From an uncultured Mailhella sp. (GTDB lineage: Bacteria > Desulfobacterota > Desulfovibrionia > Desulfovibrionales > Desulfovibrionaceae), in the NCBI GenBank assembly GCA_944323575.1, contig CALUTB010000015.1, positions 1-36,436 on the forward strand: 36,436 nt of DNA, read 5' to 3'. This document shows positions 26,505 to 35,424 of the stretch, in pieces. The notes beneath the pieces were generated by a model. The model made no database searches. It worked only from the letters and a program-made list of their open reading frames with translations, and was not told the DNA's origin. Position 1 is the first letter of the stretch; each line of letters begins with the position of its first letter. The position numbers and the translations under genes were made by a program.

Positions 26505-27839
26505 ATGAAAGAAAATCATTACAATGAATATATGGAAGTATTTATTCTTATAGCGCTGATTGTTCTGAACGGCCTTTTTGCCATGTCCGAGATCGCTCTC
26601 GTCACAGCCAGAAAGGCACGACTGAGTCCCAAAGCCGCCGCGGGCGACAAGGCCGCTCAGGCCGCCATCCGTCTGGGTGAAGATCCCACCCGTTTTCTTT
26701 CCGCCATCCAGATCGGCATAACCTCCATAGGGCTTCTGAGCGGTATTTTCGGAGAATCCGCCCTCGCGGCGCCGCTCTCGGCCTGGATGCAGGAACATCT
26801 CGGCATTCCCGCGTCATCGGCAGGAACGATCGCCACCATCGTCATCGTCATTACCGTGACGTATCTCTCCATCGTCATCGGAGAACTGGTCCCCAAACGA
26901 CTCGGCCAGCTGGCTCCTGAAAAAGCAGCCTGTCTCGTGGCTCGTCCCATGACGGCCCTTGCCGTCATAAGCGCCCCCTTCGTCGCACTGCTGTCCTGCT
27001 CCACCGGACTGATACTCCGTCTGCTCGGGGCGAAACCAGACGAGACGCAGACCGTCACGGAAGAAGAAATACAGGCCATGATCGATGAAAGCTCGGAGGC
27101 CGGAGCCATCGAAAGCCGCCAGCGTGATATGCTCCGCAACATTTTCAGACTCGACGACAGGCCGGTCAGTTCCATCATGGTACCACGGGCGGACATCCAT
27201 TATCTGGACACGCATCTTACGCTTCAGGAAAATCTCGATACGCTGAAAGACTTCGAACATTCCTGGCTGCCGGTCTGCCGTGGCGGACTCAAGGATCTTA
27301 CGGGCGTCATACGCATCAATCAGGCGCTTCTGCTTGCCTCCTCTTCACGGGAGAAAGACTTTCCCGCCGCTCTGGAAAAGATCTGCCGTCCTCCGGTCTT
27401 CGTGCCGGAAACACTCACCAGCCTGGAGCTTCTCAAAATTTTCGAGGAGCAAAGAATTCATCTTGCCTTCATCGTCGACGAATACGGCACGCTGCAGGGC
27501 ATCGTTACCCCAAGAGACATTCTCAAGGTCCTGGCCGGCCAGCTCGACACCCCGCATGAAGAATCCTGGGCCGTACAGAGAGAAGACGGCAGCTGGCTCA
27601 TGGACGGCAGCATTCCCGTTCCCGAACTGAAGGACAGGCTCGGTCTGCAGACACTGCCCGCTGAAGACAAGGGGTACTATACCATTTTGAGCGGCATGTT
27701 CATGTACATGACCGGCAGGATTCCCAAAGAGGGGGATTACGTCACTTGGAACGGTTGGCGTTTTGAAGTCATGGACATGGACGGCAACATGATAGACAAA
27801 CTGCTGGTGGAAAGGATCCCAGAAAAAGAAAACGACTAG
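26505..27839 (+). CDS. CNNM/CorC (HlyC-like) family membrane protein with CBS domains
   Basis: The protein has 444 aa. A CNNM transmembrane domain (about 10-175, with the MSEIALVTARKARL segment and GELVPKRLGQ) is followed by a CBS pair (about 215-345) and a CorC_HlyC C-terminal domain (about 355-440). Relatives have been linked to Mg2+ or Co2+ handling; older 'hemolysin' labels are misleading. Two starts are possible: 26505 and 26532. Neither has a clear ribosome binding site, and the second begins right at the family's usual MEVFILIAL start. The gene stands alone behind the AT-rich region and is followed by a hairpin (27857-27894). Confidence 0.9.
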   Translation: MKENHYNEYMEVFILIALIVLNGLFAMSEIALVTARKARLSPKAAAGDKAAQAAIRLGEDPTRFLSAIQIGITSIGLLSGIFGESALAAPLSAWMQEHLGIPASSAGTIATIVIVITVTYLSIVIGELVPKRLGQLAPEKAACLVARPMTALAVISAPFVALLSCSTGLILRLLGAKPDETQTVTEEEIQAMIDESSEAGAIESRQRDMLRNIFRLDDRPVSSIMVPRADIHYLDTHLTLQENLDTLKDFEHSWLPVCRGGLKDLTGVIRINQALLLASSSREKDFPAALEKICRPPVFVPETLTSLELLKIFEEQRIHLAFIVDEYGTLQGIVTPRDILKVLAGQLDTPHEESWAVQREDGSWLMDGSIPVPELKDRLGLQTLPAEDKGYYTILSGMFMYMTGRIPKEGDYVTWNGWRFEVMDMDGNMIDKLLVERIPEKEND

Positions 27840-27856
27840 CGCGGAACCGCTTTTGC

Positions 27857-27894
27857 AGAGGGCCGGTCTGTCCGAGAGGAACGACCGGCCCTCT
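27857..27894 (+). terminator. Hairpin downstream of the CNNM-like gene
   Basis: AGAGGGCCGGTC (27857-27868) pairs perfectly with GACCGGCCCTCT (27883-27894) across a 14-nt loop, 18 nt after the stop. There is no T-run, so it is a weak or non-canonical terminator. Confidence 0.45.
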
Positions 27895-27955
27895 CTACGT
27901 CGGCAAAGCCCTGACCGGAATCATCTCAGCGACCTTTCTGTCGGAAGAGCAGGAT

Positions 27956-27991
27956 AAAAAACCGGCCGGTTCGCTTGCAAGAACCGGCCGG
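27956..27991 (-). terminator. Intrinsic terminator on the minus strand without an assigned gene
   Basis: CCGGCCGGTTC (27962-27972) pairs with GAACCGGCCGG (27981-27991) over an 8-nt loop. On the minus strand the stem is followed by TTTTTT, a classical terminator. No minus-strand gene ends here; see findings. Confidence 0.6.
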
Positions 27992-28014
27992 AGAGACAAG
28001 GGATGAAGAGGGGG

Positions 28015-28173
28015 ATGAGTATGAGAATCTCTGGTTATTCAGGGGAAATGACAACCTTCGACAGATTCCTTGTAGCAGAACGGCTGGTAATGTCACGTTT
28101 CAAACTCTTGCCCTTCATGAAACATTTTGCAATGAAGCCTTCATGCTTGCCCCGGATCGTGCTTCCGGCGTAG
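28015..28173 (+). CDS. Doubtful small ORF upstream of the CGGC gene
   Basis: An open frame of 52 codons starts at ATG 28015, with a second ATG at 28021 preceded by GAGGGGG at good spacing. The product is basic and Met/Phe-rich (MSMRISGYSG start, IVLPA end) and matches no family I know. It ends 46 nt before the CGGC start. It could be a small protein, a leader peptide or chance; I rate chance as more likely. Confidence 0.2.
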   Translation: MSMRISGYSGEMTTFDRFLVAERLVMSRFKLLPFMKHFAMKPSCLPRIVLPA

Positions 28174-28219
28174 GATCATTCCGAACCGCATCACGCCGCG
28201 CTGCGGCAAGGAGAAGATC

Positions 28220-28552
28220 ATGAAGAAAATAGGCATCATCCGCTGTCAGCAGACGGAAGACATGTGCCCCGGAACCACGGACTTCAAGTGCGCCGGAGCC
28301 GGAACCTTTGCCTTTGAACCCTACGGACCATGCGAAGTCGTCGGCTTTGTGAGCTGCGGCGGCTGTCCCGGAAAAAGGGCAGTGACCCGTGCGAAAATGC
28401 TGGTCGATCGCGGCGCCGAGGTCGTTTTTCTCGCCTCCTGCATCCGCAAGGGCAGCCCCATAGGCATGCCGTGTCCCAATCATGAAGCCATGAAGGCCTC
28501 CATCGAAAAGAAGCTCGGCGAATCCGTTCCCGTCATCGACTGGACGCATTGA
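28220..28552 (+). CDS. CGGC domain protein
   Basis: The protein has 110 aa and nine cysteines, including the name-giving CGGC at 46-49, plus Cys9, 16, 24, 38, 74 and 85. The family is small, found mostly in anaerobes, and thought to bind metal or act in redox chemistry; its function is unproven. AAGGAGAAGATC precedes the ATG at 28220, a strong ribosome binding site. It is a single-gene unit ended by the bidirectional terminator at 28574-28615. Confidence 0.88.
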   Translation: MKKIGIIRCQQTEDMCPGTTDFKCAGAGTFAFEPYGPCEVVGFVSCGGCPGKRAVTRAKMLVDRGAEVVFLASCIRKGSPIGMPCPNHEAMKASIEKKLGESVPVIDWTH

Positions 28553-28573
28553 TACAATCATTGCGGGTACAGA

Positions 28574-28615
28574 AAAAAGCATGCGGGATACGACATCGCA
28601 CTCCGCATGCTTTTT
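28574..28615. terminator. Bidirectional terminator between CGGC and M16 genes
   Basis: AAAAAGCATGCGG (28574-28586) pairs with CCGCATGCTTTTT (28603-28615), 13 bp with a 16-nt loop. Both strands end in T-runs. It lies between convergent genes. Confidence 0.9.
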
Positions 28616-28632
28616 CTCTGACGTACGCCGTG

Positions 28633-31281
28633 TTACGGCGTCACACGAAGATCATAGGCACGGTTCAGATCAAGGTACCGGCGGGCAGTCTCCCGCAACG
28701 TCTCCGCATCAACGCCCTTCATGTCTTCAAGGCGCTGTCTGCCGTAATCAAGATCATGGCCGTTCAGGATGTTGGAAGCTCCTTCGCCCGCACGCATGGC
28801 GCGACTTTGACGCGCACGATAGAAATCGGCTTCGGCCACGGCCTTGGCGCGTTCCAGCGTTTCTTCGGGCAGCAAATTCTCGTGCAGATCACGAACGATG
28901 GCTTCAAAGGACGCCTTTGCCTTGTCCAGATTCTCAGGAGAGGCGATGATGCCGAAGGCCAAAAATCCGGTATCTCTGGCAGCCCAATCCACCGGAAACA
29001 CGGAATAGCCGAGGCTCTGCTTTTCCCGAAGTTCCTGATAAAGCTTGCCGGTGAAGCCGTTCAGACATTCCGAAAGCAGACGCAGGGCGGCCCGATCGGA
29101 AGAATCCGAACCCGCAGTAGGAAAAAGCATGAGATAGACGGCCTGATTGCGTCCGGGCAGCGTCATGCTCCAGAAGTGTTCTTCGTTCCAGCGGGGCGGT
29201 TCGCTCTCAAGCAACTTTTCCGAAGGTGCGGGCAGCGAACGGGCGAACGCCTCCACCTGTGCTTTGTTGAAATCTCCGGCCACGGACAAGACCCACGGCC
29301 GAACCTTCTGTCTGTTCCAGAATCCTTCCACATCGCTGCGTCCATACTTCGCCACCACGGCAGGATCCCCTTCGCTGCGATGTGCATAGGATCCTGTCTC
29401 GAACAGAAAATGACGCAGATTGCGGCCAAGCAGTCCCATGGCGCTCTGCTCCCCGCTGACAATGGTCGCTATCTGCTCACGCTTTGATCGATCCACATCC
29501 TCGTCGCGGAAGGCGGGGGTCTCAATCACCTCCTTCATGAGAACAAAGACTTCCGGAGCAAACTTTGCAGGGGCATCCATCTGGATGCTGAACGATCGCA
29601 TGCCGCTGCCGGCCGACAATCCGGAAGCACGGTCGGAAAGATACACGTTGATGTCCTTCAGACTGCGTCCCGTAGTCCCCGTGGTCAGCGATGACGCCGT
29701 AAGAGACGCAAGACCCTCTTCGTCGTCTGAAGCGAGCAACTCGCCACCGGAGAAACTCAGCGTGGCGGAAACGTACGGCAGGGAGCGATCGGGAAGCAGC
29801 ACCAGCGTACGTCCTTCGCCGAGACTGATCACCTCGGAGTTCAGGCTCGTTCCGGCATCGTCATGATTCTTTGTCTGCTCTGCGGCACGTCCCGTCTCAG
29901 GCCAGCCGCGAAGCATGGCGGCTCTGGCCGAGTCGTTGTCGAGAGCGGCGGCTCCGCCGTTCTCCCCTTCCGGAACCAGCGCGGAAACCGTCAGAGCATC
30001 GGGTCTGATCCAGCGGTCGATGACCTGCTGAATCTGTTCGCGGTTCACGCCCCGTACGGCAGCCAGATATCTCTCTCCTCCCACGCTGGAAGGATCATAA
30101 AAATATTCGGACCCCATGGTTTCCGCGATGTCGGCGATGTTCTCGAGGCCGCGGAGATAACTGTCCTCAAGGTTCAGACGCGCCCGGGCGATCTGCGCGT
30201 CGGTGAAGTCCGACGCCTTGAGAGAAGCCAGCGTTTTTCCCAAATCATTAAGGAACGTCGCCGTCTTTTCAGCATCAAGCTGCGCCATGACAAGGAAGGC
30301 TCCGGCACGCTCAAAACTCATGGCCGAGGCGCTTATGCTGTCCACTACGGGATGATCCAGACGAAACTTCACGGGCAGAAGCGCCGTATCGTCACCGGCA
30401 AGAAGATGCGCCAGCACGTCGGCGGCAGGAAGAAGCTCATCCTTCATGCCGGGAAGAGGGAAGGAGAAGGACACAAGAGCCTTGTCCCACGGACCGGCCT
30501 CCACATCCACGACCAGTCCCTGCGCGAGGGAAGCAGGGTCAAAAGAAGGCTCCACCGTAAGAACGTTGTGGTTCCGATAGCCGCCGAAAAGTACCCTTGC
30601 TTCGGCCAGCACCTCGGAGGCCTTCACATCGCCCGCCACGGAAAGCACCATATCGCGAGGATCATAGCGGCGCCTGATGTAATCGCGCATCATGTCGGGC
30701 GTCACGCCCCGCAGCGCCTTTTCATTGCCTATGACGGGCGTCTCGTACGGCGTTCCCTTCAGCGTATGGGCCAGGGCCGTCTGAAAAAGCTTCGTCATGG
30801 GGCTGTCGCCGCGCTGCTTCTTTTCCGCGATGACCACTTCCCGCTCCGCATCCAGATCCTCCTGACGGAGCAGCGGATCGAAGGCCAGATCACGCACGGC
30901 GATCATGGCGTCCTTCCACTTCGCGGAAGGAAGATCGGTCAGATAGGTGGTCATGTCATAGGACGTATAGGCGTTCATGGAACCGCCGGCATTTTCCACA
31001 CGCTTGTCCACACCGGTGCCGCTGGTCTTCGAGCCCTTGAACACCATGTGCTCAAGAAGATGGCTCATGCCCGCTTCTTCCGGCTTTTCCCATGCGGAAC
31101 CGGCCTTCACGAAAAGGCGAACCGAAACCAAAGGAAAGCGGCTGTCTTCCTTGACCAGTACGGTCAGGCCGTTTTCCAGACGAAACGTCTGTATGTCGGA
31201 AACGGCCTGTGCCGCTCCCGAGCTGCCCAATGCCATGCAGATCGCCAGCGCCATGCCGGCACAGAATTTCAAAACACGCAT
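28633..31281 (-). CDS. M16 family zinc metallopeptidase, exported, two-lobed
   Basis: The protein has 882 aa with a signal peptide (MRVLKF start, cleavage near GAAQA, residue 26). The N-terminal half has the inverted zinc site HLLEH (74-78) with Glu153 as the likely third ligand. The C-terminal half (about 460-882) repeats the fold without a zinc motif, as in full-length pitrilysin or PqqL-like enzymes. It is probably a periplasmic peptide-degrading protease. I chose the ATG at 31281 because GAGGTG lies 4 nt upstream; the GTG at 31287 would place that site too close. Single gene with its own predicted promoter (31485-31512). Confidence 0.92.
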   Translation of the reverse strand: MRVLKFCAGMALAICMALGSSGAAQAVSDIQTFRLENGLTVLVKEDSRFPLVSVRLFVKAGSAWEKPEEAGMSHLLEHMVFKGSKTSGTGVDKRVENAGGSMNAYTSYDMTTYLTDLPSAKWKDAMIAVRDLAFDPLLRQEDLDAEREVVIAEKKQRGDSPMTKLFQTALAHTLKGTPYETPVIGNEKALRGVTPDMMRDYIRRRYDPRDMVLSVAGDVKASEVLAEARVLFGGYRNHNVLTVEPSFDPASLAQGLVVDVEAGPWDKALVSFSFPLPGMKDELLPAADVLAHLLAGDDTALLPVKFRLDHPVVDSISASAMSFERAGAFLVMAQLDAEKTATFLNDLGKTLASLKASDFTDAQIARARLNLEDSYLRGLENIADIAETMGSEYFYDPSSVGGERYLAAVRGVNREQIQQVIDRWIRPDALTVSALVPEGENGGAAALDNDSARAAMLRGWPETGRAAEQTKNHDDAGTSLNSEVISLGEGRTLVLLPDRSLPYVSATLSFSGGELLASDDEEGLASLTASSLTTGTTGRSLKDINVYLSDRASGLSAGSGMRSFSIQMDAPAKFAPEVFVLMKEVIETPAFRDEDVDRSKREQIATIVSGEQSAMGLLGRNLRHFLFETGSYAHRSEGDPAVVAKYGRSDVEGFWNRQKVRPWVLSVAGDFNKAQVEAFARSLPAPSEKLLESEPPRWNEEHFWSMTLPGRNQAVYLMLFPTAGSDSSDRAALRLLSECLNGFTGKLYQELREKQSLGYSVFPVDWAARDTGFLAFGIIASPENLDKAKASFEAIVRDLHENLLPEETLERAKAVAEADFYRARQSRAMRAGEGASNILNGHDLDYGRQRLEDMKGVDAETLRETARRYLDLNRAYDLRVTP

Positions 31282-31459
31282 AGTCACCTCATATGCATAT
31301 CCGGCAACGGCCGGAGATCAACGCGGAAAGAAGCTTTTCTTCGAACGGAAGCTTCCTGTTCCGGCACACCTCTCGCCGGAAGAAAACGCTCTCTTCTCCT
31401 GAAAAGGAAGCCGGACATGTTTCCGGCAGTCCCGTTCTGGAATAAGCCTTCCTCTACCT

Positions 31460-31512
31460 GTGACACAGTCACTGTTTTTTCGCCATAATTTTCCGTGTAT
31501 TTTTCGTGACAA
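31460..31512 (-). promoter_or_regulatory. Candidate promoter and dyad of the M16 peptidase gene
   Basis: On the minus strand TTGTCA (31512-31507), 16 nt, AATTAT (31490-31485). Just downstream, at about +6 to +18, lies GTGAC-ACA-GTCAC (31460-31472), the position of a repressor site. It resembles Crp/Fnr-type half sites, but with the wrong spacing for Crp. Confidence 0.35.
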
Positions 31513-31540
31513 AGTCTTGCAGGTTACCGGAGACGGAAAA

Positions 31541-31564
31541 GGCCGTCTTCCGGAGAAGACGGCC
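31541..31564 (-). terminator. Terminator of the pheST operon
   Basis: GGCCGTCTTC (31541-31550) pairs with GAAGACGGCC (31555-31564) over a 4-nt loop, followed on the minus strand by TTTTCC. It lies 67 nt after the pheT stop. Confidence 0.88.
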
Positions 31565-31630
31565 TGAAGACTCGAAGGATGCGGGACTTGTCTGGGGATC
31601 GTCCCCACACCTCAACGCATGAATGGCACT

Positions 31631-34045
31631 CTAAACACGCACGCCGAGACTTTTCACCACAAAGGACGCGATCTTTTCACGTTCCTTGTCCACCTCTCCG
31701 TCCTGCAGCGTACGGTCGGCCTTGCGGAAGGTGAGGCGGCAGGTGATGTTGCGCTCCTCGCCGCCCTTCGGCTCATAGACATCCAGAAGTTCCGCGCTTT
31801 CCATAAGGCTCGTCTTCACCCCGCGAATGGCCGCAAGAACGGCATCCACATGCATGGAGCGGGGAGCGATGAAGGTAATGTCGCGACGCACGGCGGGATA
31901 CACCGGCAGCGGATGGAACATGACCTTGGCACTCCGGGAAGCTTCACGCAGCATGTCGAGGTTCAGATCGGCATACCACACGGCCTTGCGGGCCAGATAG
32001 GCATCGGCCAGGGCAGGCTTGAGACGCCCCATGACGCCGATCACGGCACCGTCTTCCATGGTCATGCAGACGGCAGGCGCAAGATAGGGATGTTCCACCA
32101 TGGAGAAGGACGGCATGGACAGGTGCAGGAAGGCGAACAGCTTTTCCACGATGCCTTTCAGATCCACATAATCCAGATCCTCCTCCCTGTGCGCCCATGC
32201 CTCATCATAGCGGGAGCCGTACATCACGAAGGCCAGATGTCGCACTTCCTTCACGGTGGTGTCGCTGGAGGGATCCTGGCAGAACGCTTCGGCCACTTCA
32301 AAGAGCCGGATGCCGCCTGCGCCCTGCGCAATGTTGTGACGCACGTTCTGGAACAGTCCGGGAGCAAGCTCCGTACGGAGCACGTCCTGCTCGGCGGTGA
32401 GCGGATTCATGATGTTCACGCGGCCTTCAACAGGAAGACCAAGGAAATCAAGATCCTTGTTGCCCACGAAGCTGTAGTTCACAGCTTCATTGAGACCGAG
32501 TCCGGCAGCCCAGTTCTTCACACGCATCATGAAGGCGTGACGGCTTTCCGGCGCGCCGAAGGAAGAAAGGGTCTGAGGAATGGACGGCAGAGTCTCTCCC
32601 AGATTGTCCACGCCCTTGAATATGGCCACTTCCTCGATGAGGTCGGCCTCACGGGTGAGATCATAACGCCAGCCGGGCGTCTTCACGCTCCATTCGTCTC
32701 CCCGGCTGCGATCCACGGTACAGCCGAGACTCTCCAGTGTCTCCGCGCAGAACTCGTCGGTCAGTTCCGTACCGAGCAGATCCTCGGCGCGACTGCGGCG
32801 GAAACGTACCACCGGAGCCTGCCAGGGGCTGGGCGTGCACCCGCACACGCCGCGGCACACCTCTGCGCCGGAAAGCTCCGCCATGAGAGCGGCGGCGCGA
32901 TCCAGGGCAAAAGCCATATTGGTGGGATCCACACCGCGTTCATAACGGTAGGAAGCCTCGCTGTTCAGCCCCAGACGCCGGGCCGTCATGCGGATGGAAC
33001 GGGGACGGAACACGGCGCATTCAAGGAACACACTTTCGCTCTCATCGGTGATTTCCGTGTCCAAACCACCCATGACGCCGGCCAGAGCCACAGGTTTTTC
33101 CGCATCGCAGATCAGACCGTCGCCGGCCTTGAGCAGACGCTCCTGACCGTCGAGGGTAGTCAGCTTTTCACCATCTTCCGCGGTACGCACGATGATGCGG
33201 CCACCAGCAAGCTTGTTGTGATCAAAGGCGTGCAGGGGCTGACCAAGTTCCATGAGAATGTAGTTGGTCACATCCACCAGGTTGGAGATGGCACGCACAC
33301 CCACGCCGTGCAAACGATAGCGCATCCAGGCGGGAGACGGCTTGACCTTCGCTCCCTTCAGAATGCGGCCCGTATAGGAAGGACAGAGCCCGCCGTCCTT
33401 TACTTCCACCGGTACGGCGCCGCTCATGTCTGCACCCTTCTCTTCCAGCCGGAAGGAAGGCATGGTCACGGGAAGATGCAGATACGCCCCCACCAGACGG
33501 GCAAATCCGTATACCGACAGGCAGTCGGCACGGTTGGGAGTGATGCTGATGTCCAGTACTTCCTTGTCCAGCTCGTAAGCGTCGACGAACTTCTCGCCGG
33601 GCATGATACTGCGGCCGGAACGGTTTTCCTCGGGCAACACAAGAATGCCGGAATGATCGTCGGCAAGGCCCAGTTCGCGCTCGGAGCAGATCATGCCGAA
33701 GGAAGGAACGCCGCGCAGCCTGGCCTTCTTCATGACCAGACCACCGGGCAGTGTCGAACCTACGGGAGCCACGGGAACAAGCTGTCCTGCGGCCACGTTG
33801 GGAGCTCCGCACACGATGTTCAGAGGCTCTTCCGCTCCCACGTCCACTGTGCAAACATGAAGGTGATCGGAATCGGGATGTGCTTCGCAGGTAAGCACAC
33901 GGCCCGTCACCACGCCTTCGATCTCCGCATAGGGATGGAGCACCTCCTCCAGTTCAAGGCCGAGCATGGTAAGCATGTCTCCCAGCTCTTCAGCCGTTCC
34001 CGCATACGGAACAAATTCTTTCAGCCAATTGAAACTCAGCAGCAT
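31631..34045 (-). CDS. pheT: Phenylalanyl-tRNA synthetase beta subunit
   Basis: The protein has 804 aa, the standard length. Parts visible in order: tRNA-binding (EMAP-like) domain at about 40-150, B3/B4 editing domain, B5 domain, core synthetase-like domain, and the C-terminal anticodon-binding FDX-ACB domain (about 710-804). With PheS it forms the alpha2-beta2 enzyme that charges tRNA-Phe. GAGGAGA lies 7 nt before the ATG at 34045. It follows pheS by 174 nt, a long gap without an evident terminator. Confidence 0.97.
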   Translation of the reverse strand: MLLSFNWLKEFVPYAGTAEELGDMLTMLGLELEEVLHPYAEIEGVVTGRVLTCEAHPDSDHLHVCTVDVGAEEPLNIVCGAPNVAAGQLVPVAPVGSTLPGGLVMKKARLRGVPSFGMICSERELGLADDHSGILVLPEENRSGRSIMPGEKFVDAYELDKEVLDISITPNRADCLSVYGFARLVGAYLHLPVTMPSFRLEEKGADMSGAVPVEVKDGGLCPSYTGRILKGAKVKPSPAWMRYRLHGVGVRAISNLVDVTNYILMELGQPLHAFDHNKLAGGRIIVRTAEDGEKLTTLDGQERLLKAGDGLICDAEKPVALAGVMGGLDTEITDESESVFLECAVFRPRSIRMTARRLGLNSEASYRYERGVDPTNMAFALDRAAALMAELSGAEVCRGVCGCTPSPWQAPVVRFRRSRAEDLLGTELTDEFCAETLESLGCTVDRSRGDEWSVKTPGWRYDLTREADLIEEVAIFKGVDNLGETLPSIPQTLSSFGAPESRHAFMMRVKNWAAGLGLNEAVNYSFVGNKDLDFLGLPVEGRVNIMNPLTAEQDVLRTELAPGLFQNVRHNIAQGAGGIRLFEVAEAFCQDPSSDTTVKEVRHLAFVMYGSRYDEAWAHREEDLDYVDLKGIVEKLFAFLHLSMPSFSMVEHPYLAPAVCMTMEDGAVIGVMGRLKPALADAYLARKAVWYADLNLDMLREASRSAKVMFHPLPVYPAVRRDITFIAPRSMHVDAVLAAIRGVKTSLMESAELLDVYEPKGGEERNITCRLTFRKADRTLQDGEVDKEREKIASFVVKSLGVRV

Positions 34046-34219
34046 ATGTTTTCTCCTCAGAAGATAAAAAGATCCTTTCCGGAACGCTCCGCCCCGGGGC
34101 GGAAACTCCCCTCTTCCGGTTCATCCGGGACGCCCTGCGTCCGACGTAGATCCGGAATTCGGCATCCGGCGGCGGGAAACGCTTTCCAGCGTTTCCGAAA
34201 CCGCAGGTCTTCTTTTCCT

Positions 34220-35260
34220 CTACGCAGGGAACTGATGGAGGAAGCGCACGTCGTTTTCAAAATTCATGCGCAGATCGGTAAGACCGTACTTCAGCATGGC
34301 CACACGTTCCACGCCGAGGCCGAAGGCAAAGCCGGAAACTTCGTCGGGATCATAACCGACGGAGGAGAACACTGCCGGATCCACCATGCCGCTGCCGAGA
34401 ATCTCAAGCCAGCCGGACCCCTTGCATACACGGCAGGGCTGACCGTTCACATGACCGTGGCCACCGCACTGGGTACAGGACATATCCACTTCCACACTGG
34501 GCTCGGTGAAGGGAAAAAAGCTGGGACGGAACCGCACGCGGGTCTTCTCGCCGAACACGGCGCGGACAAAGGCCGTGAGTGTGCCGCGCAGATCGGCCAT
34601 GGTGACGTGCTTGTCCACAAGCAGCCCTTCGATCTGATGAAACATGGGCGTATGGGTCACATCGGAGTCACGGCGATACACTTTGCCTGGTCCGATGACG
34701 GCAAGCGGGGGCTTGCGGTTCATCATGGTACGCACCTGGACGCAGGACGTATGGGTGCGCAGCAGCACATTGTCGGTGATGTACAGGGTATCCTGCATAT
34801 CGCGGGCGGGATGTTCCGGAGGCATGTTGAGCGCTTCAAAGCAGTTGAAGTCGGTTTCCACCTCAGGTCCACCGGCGATTTCATAGCCCATATGCTGAAA
34901 CACGGCACAGACTTCCTGCATGGCCAGCGTGATGGGATGCAGAGAACCGTTCCACAGCGTACGGCCCGGCAGGGACGGATCGAATCCGGCAAGGAAGGCA
35001 GCCTCCCTTTCCTGTTCCTGACGAGCAAGACGTTCTTCGAAAAGCGCAATGAGACGTTCCTTCACCGCGTTGGCGGCCTGACCGAAGGCCGGACGCTGTT
35101 CGGGAGAAAGATCGCGCATATGCGACATGAGTTCGGCAAGCTGCCCCTTGCGGCCGAGAAAGTCCACGCGGGCCGCTTCCAGCTCCGCCTCTGACGAGAT
35201 CCGGCTCAAGCGCTCATCGAGCTTGCCGACCAGTCCATTCAATTGTTCAAGGAAATCCAT
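34220..35260 (-). CDS. pheS: Phenylalanyl-tRNA synthetase alpha subunit
   Basis: The protein has 346 aa. An N-terminal coiled coil for tRNA contact is followed by the class II catalytic core: motif 2 region [19 protein letters not shown] and motif 3 [17 protein letters not shown]. The insertion before WLEILGSGM has two CxxC pairs that may bind zinc, a known variant among bacterial PheS. The ATG at 35260 matches the usual MDFLEQLN start; an in-frame start at 35416 would run through the upstream terminator. It is preceded by a leader terminator (35311-35344) and probably regulated by attenuation. Confidence 0.96.
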   Translation of the reverse strand: MDFLEQLNGLVGKLDERLSRISSEAELEAARVDFLGRKGQLAELMSHMRDLSPEQRPAFGQAANAVKERLIALFEERLARQEQEREAAFLAGFDPSLPGRTLWNGSLHPITLAMQEVCAVFQHMGYEIAGGPEVETDFNCFEALNMPPEHPARDMQDTLYITDNVLLRTHTSCVQVRTMMNRKPPLAVIGPGKVYRRDSDVTHTPMFHQIEGLLVDKHVTMADLRGTLTAFVRAVFGEKTRVRFRPSFFPFTEPSVEVDMSCTQCGGHGHVNGQPCRVCKGSGWLEILGSGMVDPAVFSSVGYDPDEVSGFAFGLGVERVAMLKYGLTDLRMNFENDVRFLHQFPA

Positions 35261-35310
35261 GGCAAGGCCTTGTGGCAGGCTGCGCCGCAGGCGCGCCTGA
35301 ATGAGATATG

Positions 35311-35364
35311 AAAAAGGGGGTGCAGAGCCAGGCCCTGCACCCCCCTTACGGGGAAACGCTCCCC
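35311..35364 (-). promoter_or_regulatory. Terminator with alternative hairpins in the pheS leader (candidate attenuator)
   Basis: On the minus strand a 10-bp stem (35344-35335 with 35325-35316) runs into TTTTT (35315-35311), an intrinsic terminator 50 nt before pheS. The 5' arm can instead pair as CCCC-GTAA-GGGG (35353-35342), and those C residues can pair upstream as GGGGA/TCCCC (35364-35350). The three stems are mutually exclusive in the 1:2, 2:3, 3:4 pattern of attenuators. No promoter is visible between the terminator and pheS, so pheS expression needs readthrough. Confidence 0.5.
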
Positions 35365-35424
35365 AAAAAGCTTCATCTGGTGCCTCGGGCCGCAAGGGCC
35401 GCAGGCAGTTCCCCAAAAAGGAAC

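Larger units (their letters stand above)
27840..28219. other. Intergenic region between CNNM-like and CGGC genes
   Basis: This 380-nt stretch holds a 12-bp hairpin (27857-27894), a minus-strand terminator (27956-27991) with no matching gene, a doubtful small ORF (28015-28173), and CTTCAT/ATGAAG repeats around 28113-28144. Confidence 0.6.
31282..31630. other. Intergenic region between M16 gene and pheT
   Basis: These 349 nt contain no gene. They hold the M16 promoter (31485-31512), a GTGAC/GTCAC dyad (31460-31472) and the pheST terminator (31541-31564). Other small open frames here lack ribosome binding sites. Confidence 0.65.

Noticed and set aside
28115..28582. A 155-aa minus-strand frame opposite the CGGC gene
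   Set aside because: It is the antisense of a gene with strong family motifs and a good ribosome binding site, so it cannot be the source protein for the orphan terminator.
28549..35194. Long plus-strand frames across the M16, pheT and pheS genes
   Set aside because: They run antisense to clear genes and show shadow-type composition with no recognisable domains.
35261..35378. Leader peptide for pheS (a 45-codon minus-strand frame from the ATG at 35378)
   Set aside because: Its Phe codons are scattered and the frame runs past the pheS start and through the terminator, unlike a true attenuator peptide. No ribosome binding site is evident.
35261..35424. T-box riboswitch before pheST
   Set aside because: I saw no T-box bulge consensus or specifier-loop arrangement, and the space is short.
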